NCBI GenBank assembly: GCA_047632755.1
Contig: JBLIDT010000004.1
Location: forward strand, 119,134-183,133
Reading direction: 5' to 3'
Length of the DNA: 64,000 nt
From: JAKVAV01 sp047632755
GTDB taxonomy: Bacteria; Bacteroidota; Bacteroidia; Flavobacteriales_D; Cryomorphaceae
The position numbers and the translations under genes were made by a program. Shown one piece after another: positions 17,540 to 27,504 of the stretch. How positions within the stretch are numbered: position 1 is the stretch's first letter; every line of letters starts with the position of its first letter. The notes beneath the pieces are model-generated. The model worked only from the letters and a program-made list of their open reading frames with translations, was not told the DNA's origin and made no database searches.

Positions 17540-18916
17540 ATGCCAAATACCCCCAAAGGAACCCGAGATTTTTTACCCGATGTAGTGCGGAAACGCAATT
17601 ACATTTTCGGGACGATACGCGCGGTTTTTGAAAAGTACGGTTACCAGCCGATTGAGACTCCCGCGATGGAGAACTTAGAAACGCTCACGGGGAAATACGG
17701 CGATGAAGGGGATCGCTTGATTTTTAAAATTCTTCAAAGGGATCAAAAGCTTCAGAGTGCCTTATCGGCAAATGCTGAGACAGCAATAGGAGGTTCGGGA
17801 AAAAGACAAGAGAAAGGCCTAGCGGACATGGCCCTCCGCTACGACCTCACCGTTCCATTCGCGCGCTTCGTCGTTCAGCACCAAAACGACTTGACTTTTC
17901 CTTTTAGGCGCTATCAAATACAACCCGTTTGGCGAGCCGACCGTCCGCAGAAAGGCCGCTACCGCGAATTCTTTCAATGCGATGCCGATGTGGTCGGAAC
18001 AGATTCACTCCGATGTGAAGTGGAGTATTGCCAGATTTTCGATGAGGTATTTGCCAAGCTGGGATTGCCTGTTGAGATTCGTCTCAACAACCGAAAGCTA
18101 CTGGCGGCTTTGGCCGAATACATCGGCGAGAAAGACCGTTTGGTGCCAATGACCATCGCTATCGACAAGCTCGACAAGATGCCGATGGATGCGGTGTTGG
18201 AAGATTTGCAAAAGCAGGAATTCCCCGAAGCTTCTATCGAAAAGCTCAAAGGCTTTCTAGAAATCGCAGCGGAGAAATTGCCGAATACGGAAATGCTCGA
18301 TCGAGTGGAGGCGCTTTTGGGCGAAAGCCACGAAGGCCAAAAGGGAATTGAGGAACTCCGATTTATATTGGAAAAAATTGGAGATCTCGGCATGGAATCA
18401 GCCAAAGTTGTTTTGGACTTGAGCCTGGCCCGCGGTCTGAATTACTACACGGGTGCCATCTTCGAAGTGCGGCCATTAACGGAAAGTCAAGTAGGTAGCA
18501 TTTGTGGAGGAGGACGTTACGACGACCTGACGGGAATTTTTGGAATGAAGGGAATGTCGGGAGTTGGAATCTCTTTTGGTGCCGACAGAATCTACGACCT
18601 TCTCGAAGCCGAAAATGCTTTTCCCGATAAGGAGACCGAAGGCACGAAACTGCTCTTTGTGAATTTTGGCGAAAGCGAAGCTGACTACTGCCACAACGCG
18701 CTGGTGAAAATCAGGAAGGCAGGCATTCGCGCAGAGCTTTACCCTGACGGAGCGAAGATGAAAAAGCAGATGAAATACGCCAACGACAAGCAAATACCTT
18801 TTGTGGCGCTAGTGGGGGAAAATGAGATGCAGAGCGGCCACCTTACCCTCAAAGACATGGAGAGCGGCGAGCAATTTGCCCTCGATATCGATGAACTCAT
18901 TCTAAAACTATCTTGA
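17540..18916 (+). CDS. hisS: Histidyl-tRNA synthetase
   Basis: 458 residues. Class II motifs are visible: motif 1 region near PIETPAMENLETLTGKYG, motif 2 FRRYQIQPVWRADRPQKGRY, the HisRS signature ARGLNYYTGAIFEV (usually VRGLDYYTG) and motif 3 GGGRYDDLTGIFGMKGMSGV. The C-terminal anticodon-binding domain spans about 360-455. It charges tRNA-His. Its stop codon overlaps the hutH start by one base (TGATG), so the two are translationally coupled. Confidence 0.96.
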   Translation: MPNTPKGTRDFLPDVVRKRNYIFGTIRAVFEKYGYQPIETPAMENLETLTGKYGDEGDRLIFKILQRDQKLQSALSANAETAIGGSGKRQEKGLADMALRYDLTVPFARFVVQHQNDLTFPFRRYQIQPVWRADRPQKGRYREFFQCDADVVGTDSLRCEVEYCQIFDEVFAKLGLPVEIRLNNRKLLAALAEYIGEKDRLVPMTIAIDKLDKMPMDAVLEDLQKQEFPEASIEKLKGFLEIAAEKLPNTEMLDRVEALLGESHEGQKGIEELRFILEKIGDLGMESAKVVLDLSLARGLNYYTGAIFEVRPLTESQVGSICGGGRYDDLTGIFGMKGMSGVGISFGADRIYDLLEAENAFPDKETEGTKLLFVNFGESEADYCHNALVKIRKAGIRAELYPDGAKMKKQMKYANDKQIPFVALVGENEMQSGHLTLKDMESGEQFALDIDELILKLS

Positions 18917-20421
18917 TGCTACACGCTATTTCCGATGAATATTTAACACTGGACAAAGTAGACGAGATCATCCGTTCGGGTGCAGATTTGGAGCTAAGTG
19001 AAGGAGCGAAGGGTCGAATTATAAAGTGCCGAGCATATTTGGACAAGCGGATGGCTGATTCTGATGCCCCGATTTACGGAATCAACACGGGATTTGGGTC
19101 GCTGTGCAATAAGACAATTGACAAAAAAAGTCTGGGTCAACTCCAACAGAATCTCGTCACCTCCCACGCGGCGGGAACGGGTAAGGCCATACGCCCAGAG
19201 TTGATTAGATTGATGCTTTTGCTCAAAATTCAAGGCTTGTCTTACGGTCATTCTGGAGCTACACTAGCATTGGTGGAGCGATTGATTTGGCACTTCAATA
19301 ACAATATACTTCCCGTGATTTACGATCAAGGTAGCCTGGGAGCTTCAGGTGATTTGGCTCCGCTAGCCCACTTGGCCCTGCCATTGCTAGGTCTTGGTGA
19401 AGTTTGGGAGAAGGGTGAGAAGCGTCCTACGGGGCAAATTCTGGCCAATTACGGCTTGGCACCTTTGGCTCTGCAAAGCAAGGAAGGCCTCGCCATGCTC
19501 AACGGCACCCAGTTTATGAGTGCTTATGGAGTGGCCATTTGCCTGGAGGCAAAACGACTACTCGACATGGCCGATTTAATTGGCGCTACGTCGCTAGAGG
19601 CTTACGATGGCCGACCAGAACCGTTTAACGATGCAGTTCATGTGGTTCGTCGTCAGCCTGGACAAAGGGTGGTGGCCGAGCATATCCGTACCCTTCTTGG
19701 CGACAGCGAGAACTTCTACAAGGCCAAGGCCCACGTTCAAGATCCTTACAGCTTTCGCTGCATTCCACAAGTTCACGGAGCAGCCCGCGATGCGGTAAAT
19801 CACTGTCTGAGCGTTTTTGAGAATGAGATCAATTCGGTGACCGACAATCCGACCATCTTTCCCGACACGGATGAGATTATCTCAGCGGGAAATTTCCACG
19901 GAGAGCCGCTGGCGCTTGCGCTTGATTTTATGGCGATAGCCATGGCCGAAATCGGCAGCATTTCCGAAAGAAGGGTTTACAAATTGGTAAACGGCCAACG
20001 TGGCTTGCCCGATTTCTTGGTAGCCAATCCTGGATTGAATTCGGGATTTATGATTCCACAGTATACCGCCGCCTCTATCGTAAGCAAGAACAAGCAGCTT
20101 TGCACACCCTCTTCGGTAGATACCATCGACTCTTCCAATGGTCAGGAAGACCATGTGAGCATGGGAGCCAATGGCGCAGTGAAGGCATTGGAAGTCATTG
20201 AAAACGTGCAGACGGTTCTGGCCATTGAACTGCTGAATGCTTGTCAGGCGCTTCACCTTCGGGGTATCAAAGGCTGCGCTACTTCTGTTCAGAAGCTCTA
20301 TGCGAATTACCGCGAAACGGTTCCAGCAATAGAACACGATCAGGAAATGTATCCCTTGATTGCGGGGAGTAAAAAGTTTTTGGAGGAGATTTCGGTGAAT
20401 GACTTTCTTAGAAGGAAATGA
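18916..20421 (+). CDS. hutH: Histidine ammonia-lyase
   Basis: 501 residues from the ATG at 18916; a TTG three bases earlier is less likely. GSLGASGDLAPLAHLAL holds the Ala-Ser-Gly triad that cyclises to the MIO electrophile. YGINTGFGSL and the QEDHVSMGANGA segment are also typical. It converts histidine to urocanate and ammonia. No other hut gene (hutU, hutI, hutG) is in the window; instead the gene overlaps hisS. HAL and tyrosine ammonia-lyase share this motif, but neighbouring hisS and overall similarity favour histidine. Confidence 0.92.
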   Translation: MLHAISDEYLTLDKVDEIIRSGADLELSEGAKGRIIKCRAYLDKRMADSDAPIYGINTGFGSLCNKTIDKKSLGQLQQNLVTSHAAGTGKAIRPELIRLMLLLKIQGLSYGHSGATLALVERLIWHFNNNILPVIYDQGSLGASGDLAPLAHLALPLLGLGEVWEKGEKRPTGQILANYGLAPLALQSKEGLAMLNGTQFMSAYGVAICLEAKRLLDMADLIGATSLEAYDGRPEPFNDAVHVVRRQPGQRVVAEHIRTLLGDSENFYKAKAHVQDPYSFRCIPQVHGAARDAVNHCLSVFENEINSVTDNPTIFPDTDEIISAGNFHGEPLALALDFMAIAMAEIGSISERRVYKLVNGQRGLPDFLVANPGLNSGFMIPQYTAASIVSKNKQLCTPSSVDTIDSSNGQEDHVSMGANGAVKALEVIENVQTVLAIELLNACQALHLRGIKGCATSVQKLYANYRETVPAIEHDQEMYPLIAGSKKFLEEISVNDFLRRK

Positions 20422-20499
20422 GAGAAGTAAATCAATTGAGAATCCACTCCCCTGAAAGCTTTGGTAGAGAACTCGAAATTACAGCCGCACAGAACATTT

Positions 20500-20580
20500 T
20501 TGATTCTTAATTGCTCAATTATAATTGATTATTGCACATTCTTAATTTTTAATTGAACATTCTTAATTGATCATTTCACA
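20500..20580. repeat. AT-rich patch of short reiterated TTCTTAATTG motifs
   Basis: The intergenic region before the next gene repeats TTCTTAATT(G) three to four times, mixed with CAATTATAATTG-like palindromes and CAC[AT]TT pieces. It looks like degenerate tandem repeat sequence. No promoter is evident. Confidence 0.4.
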
Positions 20581-21039
20581 TTGAATAACCAATTCTTCAA
20601 AGTTATCTGCTTCCTGAGTTTGCTCAACGCTTCTTATGGAGTGATCTCTGGAATTCTGGGAGCTATTTCACCGCCCGATGTTGACCAAGTATTTATTGAT
20701 GGTTTTATGGAACGCCTCGATCAGTTTGAATTACCCATGGAAGACCTTCGCGATGAAGTTGAAATGTACTACCTCAACCTGATGCTGAACATGGGAAATG
20801 TGGCAGCGGCCAATTTTCTCTTCTTTGGAATTGAGATGATCGGGATAATCCTGATGTTTCGCTTGAGCAGAATAGGGTTGGTGCTTTATATCGCCTCGCA
20901 AATTGGGTTGGCATTTATACCCGCCGTCTTTGGAGGCTTCAGCCAATTTGGGTCGAGCGTCCTTGTTTTCACGTTAATCTGGAATGCGATTTGGGTTATT
21001 ATGTACCAAACTCAAGTGAAGAAATTCCCCAAGTCGTGA
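20581..21039 (+). CDS. Small integral membrane protein, unknown function
   Basis: 152 residues from a TTG start (NNQFFKVICFLSLLNASYG). Hydrophobic segments at about 5-30, 77-95, 98-120 and 124-142 suggest four membrane helices with an acidic loop (about 35-65) between the first two. Not recognised. The stop codon overlaps a GTG start of the following alpha/beta hydrolase (GTGA), which suggests a two-gene operon. There is no ATG near the first helix, so the TTG start seems real. Confidence 0.65.
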   Translation: MNNQFFKVICFLSLLNASYGVISGILGAISPPDVDQVFIDGFMERLDQFELPMEDLRDEVEMYYLNLMLNMGNVAAANFLFFGIEMIGIILMFRLSRIGLVLYIASQIGLAFIPAVFGGFSQFGSSVLVFTLIWNAIWVIMYQTQVKKFPKS

Positions 21040-21692
21040 AGAAGATTTACCTCTTTTCGGGAATGGGAGCCGATAGCCGACTTTTTAAAAACTTAGGCCC
21101 TATTGAAGGCTACGAGATTATTCCATTGCCTTATATCCATCCACAACAGTCGAAGACTCTTGGTGATTACGCCGCGCTTCTGGCTGATCATTATACATTT
21201 GAAGAGCCCTATCTTCTGGGAGGTGTTTCCATGGGTGGAATGATTGCTCAAGAGTTGGCTCAACTTACAAACCCCAAAGGTTTGATTCTCATTTCGACGA
21301 TGACTTCTCGATCGAATATGCCTTTGGTTTTTGAATGGGCACGGCCACTTCGATTGGTGCTACTCTTCAACAAGCGAGCGCTTGAGGCTTTTGCCAAGTT
21401 TGCCGATCTGTTTACCCAGAAGTCTCCCGAAGGACGAGAGCTGTTTCTAAAAATGCTATATGACTCTGATGCTGATTTTATGCAATTTGGAGCGAAGGTT
21501 GTTTTGGAATGGGAGCCACCAAAAAATACGCTTCCAACGGTGCGCATTCACGGGACGATTGATCGAGTGTTTCCCGCATCAAAAATTACCGATGCAGCAA
21601 TGATCGAAGGAGGCAATCACTTTATGATTTTTGAGAAAGGGGAGGAGATTACTGAGATTCTGTCCATGAGACTTAAAGCCCTTTTGACGTAA
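21036..21692 (+). CDS. Alpha/beta hydrolase
   Basis: 218 residues from a GTG overlapping the upstream stop codon (GTGA); longer starts would extend into the membrane-protein gene. The protein begins KKIYLFSGMGADSRLF (oxyanion region), with GGVSMGGMIAQELAQ as the nucleophile elbow (Ser in GVSMGG), a late aspartate in HGTIDRVFP and the histidine in GGNHFMIF. The substrate is unknown. It lacks a signal peptide and is probably cytoplasmic, translated together with the preceding membrane protein. Confidence 0.8.
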   Translation: MKKIYLFSGMGADSRLFKNLGPIEGYEIIPLPYIHPQQSKTLGDYAALLADHYTFEEPYLLGGVSMGGMIAQELAQLTNPKGLILISTMTSRSNMPLVFEWARPLRLVLLFNKRALEAFAKFADLFTQKSPEGRELFLKMLYDSDADFMQFGAKVVLEWEPPKNTLPTVRIHGTIDRVFPASKITDAAMIEGGNHFMIFEKGEEITEILSMRLKALLT

Positions 21693-21883
21693 AAAGATTA
21701 GTCTCTTTTAGCCTGTTGCCATTCATTGCCTCTTGATTGCCGTTCATAGAATATTTTATTATCGCTCATTTTATTCCAACAACTTTGTGCCGCAATACAG
21801 CAATAGTTGTTGCGTTTATCGTTCAACCCTCAGAATATTGTTGTCTCTATGAGCAACAATTAAATTAAACCAAAACGTCACCA

Positions 21884-24244
21884 ATGAGATTTATCACCCT
21901 CTTACTTGTGCTTTCCAGCGCTTTAGCAATGGGCCAGTCCAAGTATACCCTCAGCGGCTATCTGCGGGATTCCGATAATGGCGAAGGCCTGATCGGTGCC
22001 ACCGTTTATGTAGATGAGATCGCATCGGGAACTACCACCAACCTCTATGGATTTTACTCCATTTCATTGCCCGAAGGCACCTACAACATTACCTTCAATT
22101 ACCTAGGCTATGATGCACTGGTAAAAACGTTTGAACTAGCGGCCGATCGAACCTTCGACATTGAGATGATGCCCGATCGAGAGCTGCTGCAAACGGTAGA
22201 AATTACCGCAGAGAAGGCTAATGAAAATGTGAGCAATCTCGAAATTGGCGTTGAGCGAATGGACATAAAAATGGTCAAGGGCATTCCCCAGTTTATGGGA
22301 GAGGTGGACATCATTAGAAGTATTCAGCTCTTGCCTGGAGTATCTACGGTAGGTGAGGGTGCCACAGGATTCAACGTTCGTGGTGGAAATATCGATCAAA
22401 ACCTGATTTTGTTGGATGAGGCTACGGTTTTTAATTCTTCTCACCTCTTTGGGTTTTTCTCCATTTTCAATGCCGATGCTGTGAAGGACTTAACGCTTTA
22501 CAAGGGTGGTGTTCCAGCCAGGTATGGTGGCCGTCTCTCGAGTGTTTTGGACGTTCGTCAAAAAGAAGGAAACTCAAAAAAGTTTGAAGGGAATGCTGGA
22601 ATAGGATTGGTATCGAGTCGACTGATGCTCGAAGGGCCCATTATCAAAGACAAGATGTCTTTCATGGTCGCGGGTCGCCGTTCTTATGGTGATCTCTTGC
22701 TTCCAATTTTCAACGAAGACTTTCGCGGCGATCAACTTTTCTTTTACGATGTGAACGCTAAGCTCAATTACAAAATCGACGACAAGAATCGAATATACGC
22801 ATCGGCATACTTTGGTGCCGATCGCTTCCGATTTGGAGATGATTTTGAAAGCTATTGGGGAAACAATACCGCCACCGTTCGGTGGAATCACCTCTTCAAT
22901 CCGCGCTTGTTCTCTAACTTTTCGGCCATATATAGCGACTACGAATATTCCCTAGGCGTTCCCGAGGGTGTGAATGCATTCGAATGGGAAGCGGGAATTA
23001 GAAATACCGCTCTTAAAGCAGATTTCTCTTTCTTCCCCAATATCAAGAACACGATTGAGTTCGGTGCCCAAGCCACGAACTACGCTTTTTCGCCAGGTCG
23101 CGCTGCGGGATTGGGAGATGAGTCCATTTTCAATGTAGTGGAAGTTCAGGGAGAAAATGCCCTAGAGGTAGCCGCTTATATTGGCAATAAGCAAATCATC
23201 AACGATCGACTCTCTGTCGAATATGGTTTGCGGTACAGTCACTTCATGAACTACGGTGAGCGCGATGTCTTCCTCTACGAGAATGACAACCCCACTTCCG
23301 ATCAGGCGATTATTGACACCGTTAATTTTAGTTCGGGAGAAGTCATTGCCGATTTTGGTGGTTTGGAACCTCGATTTGCCATAAACTATACTTTCTCCGA
23401 AAGGTCTTCCATCAAGGCGGGTTACAACAGAATGAGGCAGTACGTGCAATTGGTGTCCAACACTACAGCAGCCACGCCTGTTGATATTTGGACGCCTGCC
23501 GGCAAATACGTCGAGCCTTCCATTGCCGATCAAATTTCGGTGGGTTACTTCCGCAATTTCGATGACAATATGTACCAGGCTTCGGTGGAAGTGTATTACA
23601 AGGATTACCAGAACCTGCTTGACTACAAAGACAATGCGCAGCTTTTGCTAAACAACAGTTTGGAGACTGAGCTTCTGCAAGGAGTTGGAAGGGCCTACGG
23701 TTTAGAATTTCAAGTGGAAAAAGTAAAAGGACGCATGACGGGTTGGGTGAGTTACACCTTAAGCCGAAGTGAGCTTCAAGTCGATGGCATTAACCGCAAC
23801 GATTGGTATGTTTCGAATTACGACAAAACCCATGATGTGTCCGTGGTGGCTCAGTTCAAGTTAAACGATAAATGGAATTTCGGTGGGAACTTCGCCTTCA
23901 TGACGGGTCGCCCGATTACCTATCCCGATTCACGTTATGTTTTCGAAGGCATCGTGGTGCCAAACTACACGAACCGAAATGGAGCTAGAACACAGGCATA
24001 CCACCGCCTGGATTTGTCTGCCACCTTGGTTCCCGACAAAAAGGACAAAGTCTTTTTCTTTTTTAATCGACCTGATACGTGGGAAAGCTCTTGGACCTTT
24101 TCCCTCTACAATGCATACGGCAGAAGGAATCCTTACAGTATTTTCTTTCGGCAAAACGAAAACAATCCCGCTCAAACCGAGGCGGTGCGCTTGAGCATCT
24201 TTGGAAGTGTGATTCCGGGTATTACTTATAACCTTAAATTTTAA
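21884..24244 (+). CDS. TonB-dependent receptor paired with DUF4249 protein
   Basis: 786 residues. Signal peptide (1-17, ending LAMGQ), carboxypeptidase-regulatory-like domain (about 20-100; GEGLIGATVYVDEIASGTTT), plug domain (about 120-225; FNVRGGNIDQNLILLDEATV) and beta-barrel to the end (GITYNLKF). Such receptors are regularly followed by a DUF4249 lipoprotein, as here after 5 bp, in a layout analogous to SusCD. The ligand is unknown. The preceding 190 bp holds no gene and must contain the promoter. Confidence 0.9.
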   Translation: MRFITLLLVLSSALAMGQSKYTLSGYLRDSDNGEGLIGATVYVDEIASGTTTNLYGFYSISLPEGTYNITFNYLGYDALVKTFELAADRTFDIEMMPDRELLQTVEITAEKANENVSNLEIGVERMDIKMVKGIPQFMGEVDIIRSIQLLPGVSTVGEGATGFNVRGGNIDQNLILLDEATVFNSSHLFGFFSIFNADAVKDLTLYKGGVPARYGGRLSSVLDVRQKEGNSKKFEGNAGIGLVSSRLMLEGPIIKDKMSFMVAGRRSYGDLLLPIFNEDFRGDQLFFYDVNAKLNYKIDDKNRIYASAYFGADRFRFGDDFESYWGNNTATVRWNHLFNPRLFSNFSAIYSDYEYSLGVPEGVNAFEWEAGIRNTALKADFSFFPNIKNTIEFGAQATNYAFSPGRAAGLGDESIFNVVEVQGENALEVAAYIGNKQIINDRLSVEYGLRYSHFMNYGERDVFLYENDNPTSDQAIIDTVNFSSGEVIADFGGLEPRFAINYTFSERSSIKAGYNRMRQYVQLVSNTTAATPVDIWTPAGKYVEPSIADQISVGYFRNFDDNMYQASVEVYYKDYQNLLDYKDNAQLLLNNSLETELLQGVGRAYGLEFQVEKVKGRMTGWVSYTLSRSELQVDGINRNDWYVSNYDKTHDVSVVAQFKLNDKWNFGGNFAFMTGRPITYPDSRYVFEGIVVPNYTNRNGARTQAYHRLDLSATLVPDKKDKVFFFFNRPDTWESSWTFSLYNAYGRRNPYSIFFRQNENNPAQTEAVRLSIFGSVIPGITYNLKF

Positions 24245-24249
24245 TAGCC

Positions 24250-25110
24250 ATGAAACGAACTTTTCTTAAAACCCTTATTTTGTTCTTGGCCACTTCAGTT
24301 GTGCTTAGCTCTTGCGAAGACGTTGTTGAACTCGATTTGCCGGAAGGCGAAGAATTCCTCGTCGTTGAAGGGTGGATTACCAACCAGGACCGACCGCACG
24401 ATGTGATCCTCACCACCACGGCTGCCTACTTTGACGATGCTGATCCCGCTCCAGCCACTGGGGCCAATGTCTTCATTCGCGATGACGCAGGAATGGAAAC
24501 GCTACTGGCTGAGTCCAGCCCTGGTGTCTATACGTATCCTGATTCGGGTATCGTCGGTCGATCTTACCAGCTCGAGATTGTGTTGGATAACGGAAAGCGT
24601 TACCTATCGAGCTTCGAAGAGTTATATGAACCCGTGCCGATTTTAGAAATCTATTGGCAATTGTCCGAGGATGAACCCGACGAGGACAATGGCGAAAGTC
24701 TTGATGATATTTACGAGGTATTGATTTTCACCATTGAGCCTGCGGGTGTTGGAGATCATTACCGTTGGCGCTCCATTTTGAATGAAGAAGAACAGCGAGA
24801 ACCTTTTGACCTCTTTGTGGTGGACGATGAATTCGTGGATGGAAATCCAATTACCGAATTCAATGTTACGGATGACTTGTATTCCCAATTTGACACGGTG
24901 ACGATTATCCAGGAACGAATTTCACGAGATGCATATGAGTTCTTGAGTTTGCTCCAAACACAGACTGCTTTTGTTGGTGGGCCTTTTGATCCTCCGCCTT
25001 CACCCATCAGGGGAAATATCGCCAACTTAACTGACCCGAATGATCTGGCGTTGGGATTCTTCGGTGCCTCAGCGAGAGATCAGGCTACTGTGATTGTGGG
25101 AGTAGAATAA
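24250..25110 (+). CDS. DUF4249 lipoprotein
   Basis: 286 residues with a lipoprotein signal (VLSSC, cysteine about residue 22) followed by EDVVELDLPEGEEFLVVEGW and ITNQDRPHDVILTTTAAYF, the DUF4249 start. It is an outer-membrane surface lipoprotein of unknown function whose genes always accompany a TonB receptor of the type upstream. By analogy to SusD it may capture the ligand (inference). The protein is very acidic. Confidence 0.85.
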   Translation: MKRTFLKTLILFLATSVVLSSCEDVVELDLPEGEEFLVVEGWITNQDRPHDVILTTTAAYFDDADPAPATGANVFIRDDAGMETLLAESSPGVYTYPDSGIVGRSYQLEIVLDNGKRYLSSFEELYEPVPILEIYWQLSEDEPDEDNGESLDDIYEVLIFTIEPAGVGDHYRWRSILNEEEQREPFDLFVVDDEFVDGNPITEFNVTDDLYSQFDTVTIIQERISRDAYEFLSLLQTQTAFVGGPFDPPPSPIRGNIANLTDPNDLALGFFGASARDQATVIVGVE

Positions 25111-25270
25111 GTCAATGATCAATTTGCAGTTATTCAATGTGCTGCATTAGCCAATCGCAAGCTGCTGCGTTTAGAGTTGAACTTCAGTGATCAATTGAAC
25201 AGATTTCAGTTTTGGTGTTGCCCATGCAGTAGGTATGGTATATGGGTAAAAAGTGAAATCACAGATAGGT

Positions 25271-25325
25271 CATGGTTTTGGCGGGATCGTTGATGCAAAG
25301 CAATCAAGGATCATGACAAAACCAG
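25271..25325. terminator. Long imperfect hairpin between convergent genes
   Basis: GGTTTTG (25274-25280) pairs with CAAAACC (25317-25323), and inside it GATCGTTGAT (25285-25294) pairs with AATCAAGGATC (25302-25312). It lies between the DUF4249 gene and the convergent symporter gene, where a bidirectional terminator is expected, but T-tracts are weak. The rest of 25111-25388 shows nothing. Confidence 0.35.
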
Positions 25326-25388
25326 AATAGAAAACGGAATTTCAACCACACAAAACCCCTTTGTCGCCCTATCTTAATACCCCATACC

Positions 25389-26813
25389 CTATACCAGTAT
25401 ATACGCCACCAACATTGCCAACGGAAAGATGATCAATGGAGCCACCACAAAGAAGTAGCCTCCGCTGATTCTAAAGTCTTTTTGCTGTAGCATATTCGTG
25501 CTATAAGCAATTGCATTGGGCGGAGTGGAAACGGGCAAGAACAAGGCGCAGGAAGCGCAAAGCGCTACAATAAGCGGCACGGAAAGTTGAAAGGTACCTG
25601 ATAGTCCGAGTGCTATTGGCACCAGGATAGAAGTGGCAGCGGTGTTTGACATCACATTGCTCAAAGTCAAAGTTAGGTAGCCAAAGAGTAGGGCCAAAAC
25701 CCAGAGAGGCATATTCAAACCTTCCAGAATAACGATAAACTTGTCGGCGAGACCTACGTCCACAATGGCCAAACCTAGAGCCAAACCACCTGCCACGAGC
25801 ATGAGCGTGTCCCACGGGAGGGCTCTCACTTCATCAGCTCGTATGATTCTGGTGAGGGTGAGTATAACAATAGGCACGGCTGAAGTAGCAGCTAAGGGAA
25901 TACCGTGAAGTGATTCTGTACTCCAAAGTAATACAGTAAAAAACAGGGTGAATATCACAATGTTTCTCTCCTTGCGATCCACGTGATGGTCGGGGTCTTC
26001 TTTGAGCATAAAGCTCAAGTCGAGCTCTTTTACTTTGGGGACGTAGCGCTTGCTCAAGAACAACCAGAAACTCCAAACTAGAAATAGTGCTAGAGGAAAG
26101 CCAAAAGCCATCCACGTCAAGAACTCTATTTTAATCCCAGCACCTTCTAAGGCTCCCACGGCAATGGCATTTGGCGTGCTTCCGATAATTGTTCCCAAAC
26201 CTCCTACAGAGGCTGCCGCGGGAATTCCGATCATGAGACTCTTGGTCATCGGCGCTTCTTTTCCAAGGCTTCTTGCCAGCGGCAAAATGCTCGTAATCAT
26301 CATGGCCGTAGTCGCCGTATTCGACATCACCATACTAGCAAGGGCAGTCATCATCATTAGGCCGAAGAGGAGTCGGGTCGGGTCGGAGCCAAATCGTTTT
26401 ACCGTAAATCGGAATAATGCTTTATCGAGTCCGACTCGCTGCATACCCTCTGCCAGGAAGAAACCACCGAGAAGAAGCCAAATCACGTTACTTGTCCAAG
26501 TACTTACGTAGCGCTGGGCATCCATGGGAAATTCCAAAAAGTAATCGGAACCCAAGACAAAAACCAGGTAGGCTATGATGAAAATCCCGACCGCAAAAGG
26601 AGGAATGGCCTCGGTGAGCCAGAGCCCGACTGCCAGTATCAGTAGGAAGAGCACATAGTACATTTCGGGAGCCGCATCGGGGATGTCGATGAGGTAGGTA
26701 AGTCCCAAAGCGATCAATACGTTTCCTATAAATGTGGACGTGTTGAAGAGATAGTGAAATGTTTTTTTGCTGTAGTGACGAAACGCGGCTCGTCTCGAGT
26801 CGTACGTTGCCAT
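25389..26813 (-). CDS. DASS-family sodium/dicarboxylate (anion) symporter
   Basis: 474 residues, mostly hydrophobic, about 11-12 membrane helices. Two Ser-Asn-Thr motifs sit in the paired hairpins (MSNTATTAMMITSILPLARS and MSNTAATSILVPIALGLSG), the sodium and carboxylate sites of the DASS/SLC13 family. It probably takes up C4-dicarboxylates, sulfate or citrate with sodium across the inner membrane; the exact anion cannot be told. It follows the DUF4159 gene by 4 bp on the same strand. Confidence 0.88.
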   Translation of the reverse strand: MATYDSRRAAFRHYSKKTFHYLFNTSTFIGNVLIALGLTYLIDIPDAAPEMYYVLFLLILAVGLWLTEAIPPFAVGIFIIAYLVFVLGSDYFLEFPMDAQRYVSTWTSNVIWLLLGGFFLAEGMQRVGLDKALFRFTVKRFGSDPTRLLFGLMMMTALASMVMSNTATTAMMITSILPLARSLGKEAPMTKSLMIGIPAAASVGGLGTIIGSTPNAIAVGALEGAGIKIEFLTWMAFGFPLALFLVWSFWLFLSKRYVPKVKELDLSFMLKEDPDHHVDRKERNIVIFTLFFTVLLWSTESLHGIPLAATSAVPIVILTLTRIIRADEVRALPWDTLMLVAGGLALGLAIVDVGLADKFIVILEGLNMPLWVLALLFGYLTLTLSNVMSNTAATSILVPIALGLSGTFQLSVPLIVALCASCALFLPVSTPPNAIAYSTNMLQQKDFRISGGYFFVVAPLIIFPLAMLVAYILV

Positions 26814-26817
26814 TTTC

Positions 26818-27492
26818 TTATGGAGTTAATTCTGTTTTTTCGCCTACTAGAGCATATTGGACCAAGTTGGCTCCCATTTTCAGCGCTTCTTGTCGAATCG
26901 CCTCGGGGTCATTGTGCACGGCGGGGTCTTCCCAACCGTCGCCCAAATCAGACTCTACGCTGTAGAATAAGACGAGCCGACCTTCGTGAAAGATTCCAAA
27001 GCCTTGGGGCGGTGTTCCATCGTGTTCATGAACTTTAGGAAGTCCTTTGTTGAAATCGTATTTCTGGTGATAAACGGGATGATCGAATGGGATTTCAACG
27101 AGTTCCTTCTCAGGAAAAACTTGCTCTAGCTGAGTTCGCAGAAAAGCATCCATCCCGTAATTATCGTCGATGTGCAAGAAGCCTCCGCCTAGCAAATACA
27201 GCCGAAGGTTTTCTCGGTCATTGCTGTTAAAGACCACGTTTCCGTGACCCGTCATATGTATGAATGGGTAATTGAATAAATCGGGACTTCCAACTTCCAC
27301 ATACTTGGTTTCGCCGATACTCATGTTGAGTTGCTCGCGGCAAAAATCAGCCAGGTTGGGAACAGAAGTTGGATTGGAATACCAGTCACCGCCGCCACGG
27401 TATTGCAGAACCGCTAAAGAAAAGGAACCGTTTTGGGCGACAGCCGAAGTCGAAATCAGTGCGAAGAGAAAGAGAAGTTTTTTCATGCTCAT
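26818..27492 (-). CDS. DUF4159 exported protein
   Basis: 224 residues with a signal peptide (1-19, ending SAVAQ). QYRGGGDWYSNPTSVPNLAD and FIHMTGHGNVVFN, then LRLYLLGGGFLHIDDNYGMD, are typical of DUF4159, a family with a glutamine-amidotransferase-like fold of unknown function. It is transcribed between rsmE and the symporter with short gaps (12 and 4 bp). Confidence 0.85.
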   Translation of the reverse strand: MSMKKLLFLFALISTSAVAQNGSFSLAVLQYRGGGDWYSNPTSVPNLADFCREQLNMSIGETKYVEVGSPDLFNYPFIHMTGHGNVVFNSNDRENLRLYLLGGGFLHIDDNYGMDAFLRTQLEQVFPEKELVEIPFDHPVYHQKYDFNKGLPKVHEHDGTPPQGFGIFHEGRLVLFYSVESDLGDGWEDPAVHNDPEAIRQEALKMGANLVQYALVGEKTELTP

Positions 27493-27504
27493 TCAAATAT
27501 ATAC

